NCBI GenBank assembly: GCA_963971285.1 | Contig: OZ020265.1 | Span: 5,434,270-5,498,269, forward strand | DNA from: Astropecten irregularis | Taxonomy: Eukaryota; Echinodermata; Asteroidea; Paxillosida; Astropectinidae | Direction: 5' to 3' | Length of the DNA: 64,000 nt | Shown: piece by piece, positions 56,536 to 64,000 of the stretch | Layout of the letters: each line of letters begins with the position of its first letter | Numbering within the stretch: the stretch's first letter is position 1 | Program-made: the position numbers and the translations under genes | Notes under the pieces: model-generated | The model's input: only the letters and a program-made list of their open reading frames with translations | Databases searched by the model: none | What the model was told of the DNA's origin: nothing

Positions 56536-59500
56536 CCACAACCACAACCACAACCACAACCACAACCACAACCACAACCACAACCACAACCACAACAACA
56601 ACAACCACAACAACAACCACAATAAAATCAATGACAACAAAAACAACCAGAACGACCGCAACAACAACTTTGACAACAACAATACCACCACCAACAGCAA
56701 CAACCATAACGACAGCAACAACAACAACAACAACAACAACAACAGCAACAACAACAACAACTAAAACTTGGTTAAAAACTTTGCGATGTTGCAGTAGAAA
56801 GGTCAACATAATTATGGTCGATTAAAGCTGGCGCCCTCTAGTGGTACATAATGTCCTGACTTACCTGCCAGCACAGCTAATACGATCACCATGACAACCA
56901 AATCAGAGATGGATGCCAGTATCAGGGCAGCGGTGAGAATCACTCCGCTCGTCATAACGCAAATCCTGATGCCGAAATATTTTCCCAATGGAGGCGCGAA
57001 TGGACCTTTAAACAGTTACAAACACAGTGAGAACAATGGGAGACTTATGAGAACCGGTCTTCAAGCCAACAGCGCACGCGCACGCAATTGTGAGCATGCG
57101 CTCGCATGCTCACAATACACCGATCCATTAGGCCACGCCCACCATAGCAACGTCCAAGCAACAACGCACACGCGCACGCACATAACATGCCACGATCGGC
57201 AACACACGAAGCATCGCATACTAGGGAGTTTAAGATTTCACGACGCGCCACCACGACGCGGCCGAGCAGGCGTTATTTCCTTAGTGCGCATGCTCAGATC
57301 TTGTAGCAAGCGCGTCGTCCTGAACGCGACGACGGCATTTTGGCCATTTCACGTCGTCGTGTATTACCCACGCAAAGCCCATGTAACACGTTCAAACGCA
57401 CTACAGTGATGAAAAAAAACTAGAGTGCGCGCTTCGTATTCAATGTGCGTGCTCTCGGCACTCTGTCACGGACGCGCAGCCGCCATTTTAGTTGGGGTGA
57501 CTGAGCAACCGCAGTAGAGTCCCAAAACGGTACCCGGATGTTACTCGAAGAACTGCGCGCACTGTGCGTGACGCGACGTATATTTTATGCACAGTGCTGC
57601 GCGCACGAACCGGGGTAAGAATAATGTACGCACAATTTGAAACGGGACGCGCGCGTTTTCCCTTGTTTCCTTAATGCAATGGCGCTGGCCATGGTTCGAG
57701 CAACACGCGCAGAGTGCACACTCTAGTTTTTTATTTAACTCTATGGTTCTAGCTGCCATAGATATATATAAAAACTAGATGACGCACCCGTGCACAAACC
57801 AATGGGAGCTATATCTGCGCATGCAGGACGCGGCCATTGAAGGAAGGTAAAAAATTAACCCAAACATCCAAGCGCTTATTACAACGATCGCGTATACCCG
57901 CGCGGTACGCAGTGCCGGCCTTTACGCGATGCACCAGAAATAGGATGGAACGCCGTAGCTATAATCGGTGGCTTAGATTGTTTGTAGGTAAATTCCATCA
58001 TTAAATTCGCAAATTGCATTATTTTAGTTGCCGTTTTGTCATTCCGGTCGCCCATTCCATCATTCAGTTTGTCATTCTGTCATTCTGTCATTCTGTTCGC
58101 AAATTCCATCATACAATTTGGCAAATAATGATGGAATTACCGAAGCAAACAATCTAAAGAAGACAGCTACGGCGTTCCAAAAAAAACGGATTCGAAATAT
58201 ACCTTATAAAAATGGCACCAAAAGACGCGTCCACGAGCAGGCAATGCGACATCTAGTATTTTTATTATATCTATGGTAGCTGCATACTAATCTTAACTAA
58301 TTCATTCGGTGGTACGCGGCCTTGCGTGACGCGCCACCATCACGTCCGCGTCGTGGTGGCGCGTCGTGAAATCTTAAACTCCCTACTCTCAACCACAGAA
58401 CGCACCTATCTCTGTTGGACTTTTGTTTTGAAAAAAATGTACATTTCCTCTCAGCCAGGGCATCGAGAGTCAGAAATATAATGTAAGTATAAACACTGCT
58501 TGACCATGGTCAGAATAAAAAACTCGGATTAGTCATAGAATTGCCTTGTACATACGAAACAAAAGTAAACTCAACGAAAAGTGTGTAGTAAAGAATACAC
58601 AATTTAAAACATTTTGTGGGACAAAATGGCGGCAATTTGTCGGACTTTAAATAACGCGTTGTGATTGGTCAATTTGTCAGGGGGCGTGGCCTACTGGATC
58701 GGTGTATTGCTTGCGCGTTCGCTGTTGACTTGAAGACCGATACTCAAAAGTCTCCCATTCAGATATTACTGAGGGCGTCCTGTACATTAAATAAACCGTA
58801 GCCATAGTATAACAACGTTTACAAAAAAAGGTTCAGAACAGGCCGCTTGGTATAAATTACGATAAATGAATGGATCACAGTAATCAAGATTAATGAATGG
58901 AGACGTAAACAATAAATGCATTCTAACCATAAAATAACCACAATGGAAACTGACTATTAATGAACACCCTGAACATAACCGAAATGTGCATAAATGTTTC
59001 AAAAAATTCATGTTTTACTTCAAGTGGTATTGTTCCTCACATTATCTTCTTCTTTTTTGAATTTTTTACAAAGATGAATGAAAACATTATTAATGGTTTA
59101 TGGTTATAATATAAGTCCCTTGTTTTAATGCGAGTCAGGAACATATTTTTTTACGACATGTGTGTGAAGGCATTAAATGCTGCCCCACGGTGGACTAGGT
59201 ACCATTTCAGTCCTGTAGTGAAGAGGACTGTTATATTGTTTCAGTGTGAGGGATTGGTTTCTCCAAACTAGGGTGGATGCATTAATTGCTGCCTTGCTGT
59301 GGACTGGGTACCGCTTCCAGTCATTGTGAAGAGACCACCAGCCTTCCTCCAATGTTAGGGTTTGGTTTCTCCACTGCATAGGGATGGAGGCATGTATTGC
59401 TTCATTGCTGTGAACTGAAAATACACCTTCCAGAGACATGTTCACAAACAAGACCGAGCGTTTTGATCGTGCGTCTGGACGGTTCACCAGGCTAAGCACT

Positions 59501-59868
59501 GTTCGAGTAGCCTCGATCAGAACAATTTGGATACAGAAATACAAAATAAGTTTATTTTTCAATCCGTCTTTTCTCTGCGTATAGTTTGACACAAGTCACT
59601 CAATGTATGACGCTACACTAGGAATGGAGTTGACATCACTCTTACCTATCACATCTGCCGAGACTTCCAGGATCACGATCATCCACCCAATCACCCACGT
59701 GTGAGTGTCCATCTGGTCACGTAGGGTCGGTAGCAAGACCGCTAGACATTTGACTAGCCCAATCCAAAGGAACCAAGTCCACCACGTGCCAAGGATAGCT
59801 GCAAGTCCGATGAAACGGCCACGTCTATCCGGCAATATCAAAGCAATCCACGTGCATTTGTCGCCCAT
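54036..59868 (-). CDS. SLC16/monocarboxylate-transporter-like protein, copy 3
   Basis: Four minus-strand coding exons in phase 1: 59646-59868, 56865-57005, 55524-56366, 54036-54151, with canonical splice sites. The N-terminal cytosolic segment differs from the other copies (MGDKCTWIALILPDRRGRF instead of the MGERSTVALSGAGG type). TM1 onward is near-identical to copy 2. Intron 1 (2.6 kb) contains a nest of TIR elements and a small repeat-encoded frame. Intron 2 has expanded CAA/CCACAA repeats. The stop is TGA, in place of TAA in copies 1 and 2. The product is about 440 residues with twelve membrane segments, no lesions, substrate unknown. Confidence 0.87.
55262..55490 (-). mobile_element. Hexamer-tipped foldback element in intron 3 of transporter copy 3
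   Basis: GGGGGTTTACGAAACGGAGG and CATCCGTTTCGTATCCCCC termini. Same intron position as in copies 1 and 2, so it was inserted before the gene duplicated. Confidence 0.8.
56487..56762. repeat. (CAA)n / (CCACAA)n compound microsatellite
   Basis: An uninterrupted CAA run, then about ten CCACAA units, then mixed CAA/CAG/ACA repeats. It lies in intron 2 of transporter copy 3. Copy 1 has only a short TTG run at the equivalent place (about 21830). The long frames it creates are low-complexity and not genes. Confidence 0.95.
57222..58385. mobile_element. Nest layer 3, GGGAGTTTAAGATTTC TIR
   Basis: A 40-bp essentially perfect TIR (TAGGGAGTTTAAGATTTCAC, then GACGCGCCACCACGACGCGG). The outer TA on each side suggests a TA target duplication, as for Tc1/mariner-type MITEs. 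Confidence 0.85.
57757..58275. mobile_element. hAT-like MITE (CATAG family) within the nest
   Basis: CATAGATATATATAAAAACT...ACTAG-ATG ends are mirrored at 58245-58275. Flanks CTAGCTGC (57749-57756) and GTAGCTGC (58276-58283) are 7 of 8 identical. A TCATTCTG tandem repeat occurs inside (about 58070-58100). Confidence 0.8.
59167..59592 (-). other. Repeat-encoded open frame of unknown status in transporter intron
   Basis: About three diverged 110-bp direct repeats (59167-59445) give an open minus-strand frame with a repeated protein pattern WRNQ-LTL...SLH...VHS-AI-AS. Upstream the frame continues through a hydrophobic stretch (KLILYFCIQIVLI) without an ATG; the first Met is at MSLEGVF. There are no splice signals I trust and no family I recognise. 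Probably a minisatellite in intron 1 of copy 3, not a gene. Confidence 0.4.
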
Positions 59869-59949
59869 GTTGGAATTTGTGTAGTCTGATGCCAATTCCC
59901 TGCACTGTGTGTAATCATGAGACGATGATGATGATATCATTAACAGAAG

Positions 59950-61486
59950 CTGAACAGAGACATGTGATCTACTGAAATTAGCCTATGGCAATTCCAAAGG
60001 TATATGTGATAAGTTACATTCAAGTGGTGCCGAATAAACGCAACATAAACATACATTCAGCACATACAGCACTTAACCATAATGAGCTACCCTGCCGTAT
60101 AATGGGCCTTCCTTGTGTCAACAATTGTTCTCAGGTTACCAGTCAGAAGCCATAAACTATGTTGGGATATCCATTAAGTCAATTATTCTTTTTCCATGGT
60201 GCCATCCGATACACAATGATACAATGATACAAGGTTCTATGTTAACATATATTTCTTTAAATCATCATGAATGGTTAATGAGGGGAAAACAGGAGATGCA
60301 TTTATTACAATATGCTGGACATCCTCTTAAAACAGCTAGTTACTCTTAAATGTTAATGCCGTTCAAGGAACTAAATTGAACTATATTATAATTATTACAT
60401 TATATTCTTATTATTATGAAGACCATTGTGCATGCTAATCATCAGAGTCGTGCAGTTTTTGTTTTTCCTTTTGGGAGAGACACGGCCTGCTTTATACGTT
60501 CTCTCAACATATTATCAATATTCTGAGCAGACCATCAACAGAGGTTAGTGTAAGCACTTCGCGCCATTTAGCCACTTAGCCCGAGATTACACTAAATTGT
60601 GTTTTTAAAGACATTCTGCCGGTACCGATGCAATAGCTGCACTTCTCGATTTCAGACGGACAGAAGTGGCCTCAAACGCATGTTTCATATTTACAAACTA
60701 TTCAATTTTCGAGGATATGATACCATATGGTATGTTCATATGTTAATGACTACGCTCACTCAGTGATAAGCCCGGTACAGTGATTGCATAATTAAGTTCA
60801 TAAAACTCTTACAAGTGAGACAAACTGAATATTTTGTCGAAGTGTATTATTTTAAAACCACAATTAAACAGTCCGATCCAGAATAATTGAATAAGTAATA
60901 AACTTGTGCAAACCAAAATAAGGACCTGACATATAAAACAAAATCTTGAAAATACGAGGGCGCTTCGATTATTCAAACGTTTCACAGTCTTCCGTTCTCA
61001 ACAAATTATTTGCTTGCTATAAGCGAGACTTTCATATCATCAATTATATGCAGTGAATTTGCATTCGAAAGATGGAGTATTCATTCGAATGTCTTATGCT
61101 TAGCAATAATTAGGGATATTAATTTGTGATCGCAGGGAAGCTCTATTAAATGTACATGCAATGCAATTTTGAAGATTGGAGTTGAATTAACAAATCCTCC
61201 TACTTAGCCCATGATATGATGTCCCTGTCCACCAAGTAAACTCGAAGTTCTCATGTTCGTCCCAGTTAACAAGGCACCATGTGCAGACCATGCATTGTTG
61301 TCCACAAAATGGCTGCGAATATTATGTATGTAAGTCTAATCGACTCATGACAACATAAATGCAAAGCTGTTGAACTGGTCGTAATAGAAAACAAAAACAA
61401 ACAAGATGTCATGCTACCCAATAGCCAATTAAATTTGATCAAACAGTGTATTGTAGAAAAAAAAATTGTAGTATAAACGTTGGCGC
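59950..61486. other. Non-genic stretch
   Basis: No exon, RNA gene or structured repeat recognised; moderately AT-rich. Confidence 0.45.
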
Positions 61487-61646
61487 AATAGCGCTCCGCA
61501 CTAATGACGTCACAAAATCCCCGGCTGTCAGCCAAACATTGTCTAACACGCGTAGTGTACATGGACGCGCACACCCACACACGTGCATGGTTGCAATGTT
61601 TGTCAGAGATCCGGTGCTATTTTTAACGTAAGTGCGGAGCGCTATT
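61487..61646. mobile_element. Short TIR element, AATAGCGCTCCGCACT family
   Basis: AATAGCGCTCCGCACTAATG at the left and GTAAGTGCGGAGCGCTATT at the right are inverted, with GACGTCAC inside. Second member of the family at 27423-27559. Confidence 0.85.
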
Positions 61647-62160
61647 ACAACTCCACATGTATACAGAAATTTCGTGTAGGTAGCAGGTTTCAGAAATGTT
61701 ACTTCATCTACCACCTTGAAGCCTAAAAATATAATGGTTGGAGATATTAATCGTCAGTTATACATGGTGTCCAACCAAAAACGCAACACTATGTCGAGAA
61801 ATATATATGAAAATTTAATCACCTAACCTCAAAACCCGGGTACCTTGGTTCGCTATATGTAGGCAGAAGCCATGAGCAACAAATGCTACTATGCCGCAAA
61901 TACAGTTGCCCTGAAAATATCTCTCACAAATGAAACGTTATGGGCGAACGAATTGCAATCGGCACGTCTCTAGAGCCCTCTTGTGGCGGCGGTATTTCGC
62001 GTGAATTCTAGATTAGAACGCCCCCAGAGTTTATTTGTTACAGTTTTGCATTAAGTCGAATTGTACAGTCATACAACGAAGAAACAGTAGTCTATTTTCA
62101 CTTCAATCTGACAACACGAAAAGAAAATTCATTCCGTATAGTGATCCTCATCAACCAACT

Positions 62161-62470
62161 ATGGCGAGCAAACTTGCTACCGAATACAAAGCAAGCGTCC
62201 AGAGAGATCTTGAGAAGTACGAGGTCTTAAAAGATCTGGATTTCTTCGTCTTGGACAACTCAATCCGAGAGAGCACGGTGGGACAGCTCCGCGGACACAC
62301 CCTCGAGAACAAGTGGCAGATTTACCAGGAGGTCAAGAACTGCGGGTTTAGAAACATCATCGTGGCTTCTTTCTCTCACATGACGCGGGTAGATGACGTT
62401 TTCATCAAGCAGTTGGTGGACAGAGGTGAAGATCGTGGCTGTCTCTTTGCTTTTTCTGAGATCACCGCAG
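62161..62470 (+). CDS. DRE-TIM metallolyase-like protein, first coding exon (3' partial)
   Basis: N-terminal 103 residues of a protein resembling the pyruvate-carboxyltransferase/HMG-CoA-lyase fold. ATG at 62161 (context CAACCAACTATGG) is chosen because the upstream extension starts without ATG. The key feature is LDNSIRESTVGQL at 31-43: D32, R36 and E37 fit the DRE motif of DRE-TIM metallolyases, where Asp binds the divalent metal and Arg the substrate enolate. GHTLENKWQIYQEVKNCGF then IIVASFSHM fit the first helix and second strand of the barrel. The exon ends in phase 1 at GCAG/GTAAAT; the rest lies beyond the window. The exact reaction is unknown. Confidence 0.72.
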
Positions 62471-62549
62471 GTAAATATGACTGTTGTAAACGTTAATGTG
62501 ACTTTTGGTTGAGCAGTGTGTGCCTTCAAGTTGATGAAAACTAGTATTT

Positions 62550-63180
62550 GGGTGGGGTGGGCTGATTTTGTAGGGTTGGTTGGTTGGGTAGGGTGCGGTG
62601 GGCTGGTTTTGTAGGGTTGGTTGGTTGGGTGGGGTGGGGTGGGGTAGGGTTGGTTGGTTGGGTGGGGAGGGAGGGCTGATTTTGCAGGGTTGGTTGGGTG
62701 GGTGGGGTGAGCTGAATTTGTAGGGTTGGCTGGATGGTTGGTTCGGTGGGGTGGACTGGTGTCGTAGGGTTGGTTGGGTAGGTATGGACGGGCTGGTTGG
62801 GGCAGGCTGGATTTGTAGGGTTGGCTGGTTGGTTGGTTGTGGTGGGCTGCATTGTTTAGGGTTGGTTGGTTGGGGTGTGGTGGGCTGCATTTGTAGGTTT
62901 GTTGGGGGAGTTAGATGGGTAAGGTGGCGTGGGCTGTTAATATAGGGTTGAATGGTTGGTTGGGGTAGGGTGGGCTGGATCCGTAGGGTTTGTTGGGTGG
63001 GTAGGGATGGGCTGCTTGGGGTGGGCTGGATTTGTAGGGTTTGTTGGTTGGTTGGTTGGGGTGGGATGGTCTTGTATCGTTAGTTAGTAGGTGGGATGGA
63101 CTGGTTTCTTGGGTTGGTTGTGTATGTTGCGCTGGGCTTGTTTTGTCGGGTCGGATCTGGTAGGGTCGCCTGAGTTGGAG
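62550..63180 (+). repeat. G-rich degenerate minisatellite in intron
   Basis: Repeats of about 35-45 bp, GGTTGGTTGGGT-GGGGTGGGCTG-(G/A)TTTTGTAG, about fifteen units, strongly strand-biased (G and T on plus). Many GGG/GG runs at short spacing could form G-quadruplexes in the transcript of the DRE-TIM gene. Pro-rich frames on the minus strand are artefacts of this repeat. Confidence 0.85.
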
Positions 63181-63421
63181 TATAGTCGGGGTGTGTAGGT
63201 GCGGTTTTCTTTTTGTGGGGTTTGTTGGCAGTGGGGTTCTTTGTTCAACGGTCGGTTTTCCGAATAAAGTATCAACTTAGTATATTTCGTGCATTCTCGT
63301 TTGAAGTGCCGCGTCATTTAGGTCAGTAAAGATCAGATAGCGTTGGAATTACTGTGGTTAATGCGGAGATAACATTTGTTAAATAAATTCATGTCAACAC
63401 GGACAAACGATCTTTATTTTA

Positions 63422-63758
63422 CTAAGGTAGCATTTATTATACTTTGGTAAGAAACCAAAACAGAAATGTTTACAAGTTTACGTAAAACTTACAGGGTATG
63501 AAGATGGTGATTTTAGAAAGATACCGTTAACATTTTCGCCTGAAATGGTGTATTTATCCAGGAATCGTGTTGATCTTTTAAAAGATCAAAAATAAAAGAG
63601 AAAAGACTTAAGAAATACTGTGGCTATTTATTCACATTTTTCCATATGGGACTGAAATTTTCACAGATGACTGGTACTATATCTTCCTTGATATTTTTGC
63701 CCATGAATCTGTATTTCTTTGACCAAAAAACAACAACAAAGTATGATATTACCTTTAA
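63422..63758 (-). mobile_element. MITE-A, near full-length copy
   Basis: Reverse orientation: TATACTTTGGTAAGAAACC, TTGATCTTTTAAAAGATCAA centre, TGCCCATGAATCTGTATTTC and terminal AGTATGATATTACCTTTAA. Confidence 0.87.
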
Positions 63759-63980
63759 GAGATAAAGCCTTTCAAGTTTTCACAAAACAAATGTTTGTCC
63801 GACTGTTTGAAAGTTTAACGGAACAAATCCATAAATGTCCGTGTTTTAAAAGTTATTTCATATGATGTTTTGGCGGAGAAATGCAGCTCTCTGGCCCTGT
63901 GTAGGTTGTGTCCCAAATCCCACGTCTTCTGAGTAGCATTTGAACAAAAACGACTGGACATTTTGGACAAGGCCAGCATA

Positions 63981-64000
63981 GGGCTGGATAGCTCAGACGG
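63981..64000 (+). repeat. Start of a tRNA-like/SINE head at the window edge
   Basis: GGGCTGGATAGCTCAGACGG carries a tRNA A-box-like TAGCTCAG; the rest is cut off by the window, so tRNA gene and SINE cannot be told apart. Confidence 0.35.

Larger units (their letters stand above)
57113..58709. mobile_element. Nest layer 2, CAATACACCGATCCA TIR
   Basis: About 27-bp TIR, CAATACACCGATCCATTAGG at the left; the right end mirrors it with one mismatch. Inserted near the palindromic centre of the outer element. Confidence 0.8.
57036..58758. mobile_element. Nested TIR elements (Russian-doll), outer shell ATGGGAGAC family
   Basis: Outer shell: ATGGGAGACTTATGAGAACC at 57036 and GATACTCAAAAGTCTCCCAT ending 58758. 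Layer 2: CAATACACCGATCCA...GGCCACGCCC from 57113, mirrored to 58709. Layer 3: TAGGGAGTTTAAGATTTCAC...GACGCGG from 57222, mirrored to 58385. Inside layer 3 lie two neighbours, about 57412-57733 (AAAACTAGAGTG ends) and 57757-58275 (CATAG family). Transporter copy 1 has an empty site at the equivalent point of intron 1. Confidence 0.88.

Noticed and set aside
56396..56825. Poly-Thr, poly-Val and Leu-rich frames
   Set aside because: Translation of CAA/CCACAA microsatellite inside an intron.
62462..62945. Pro/Thr/Gln-rich frames on the minus strand
   Set aside because: Antisense of the G-rich intronic minisatellite; low complexity only.

Overview
The window is animal genomic DNA: compact genes split by phase-1 introns, dense short terminal-inverted-repeat (TIR) transposons, tRNA-derived SINEs and Ty3/gypsy retroelements. 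A type-C leucine-rich-repeat GPCR, SLC16-like transporters and a DRE-TIM lyase-like gene beside a lineage-specific secreted peptide gene point to a marine deuterostome invertebrate, most likely an echinoderm (a sea star is plausible). No single marker proves the species.

Layout. 1-1551: 3' end of a Ty3/gypsy polyprotein and its short LTR. 4043-10449 (+): an LDLa-LRR-7TM receptor of the relaxin-receptor/GRL101 type, with two LDLa exons, LRR exons and one large 7TM exon. It carries an in-frame TAA just before TM1 and a GA instead of GT splice donor, so it looks damaged. 10.9-20.8 kb: LINE remnant and many foldback/TIR elements. 20864-24364 (+): intact four-exon SLC16/monocarboxylate-transporter-like gene (copy 1). 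25.5-27.3 kb: a second, 5'-truncated gypsy element. 30437-30552: orphan last exon of another transporter copy. 33107-37593 (-): a small secreted peptide gene. It has a signal-peptide exon, an exon with two repeats of a Cys-x-Cys...Cys peptide followed by a cationic amphipathic helix, and a homologous exon with a strongly basic segment. 41902-47269 (-) and 54036-59868 (-): transporter copies 2 and 3, a tandem duplication sharing introns, 3' UTR and flanks. 62161-62470 (+): first coding exon of a DRE-TIM metallolyase-like protein that continues past the window.

The transporter paralogues act as natural empty-site controls. They show that a 1.9-kb TIR element entered the 5' region of copy 1, and that a Russian-doll nest of TIR elements entered intron 1 of copy 3. 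A hexamer-tipped foldback element sits at the same place in intron 3 of all three copies and so predates the duplications.

The most interesting candidates are the secreted peptide precursor with homologous phase-matched exons (33.1-37.6 kb), the interrupted receptor, and the layered transposon structures. Exon boundaries come from reading splice consensus, phase and protein homology by eye; no alignment or expression data were available.
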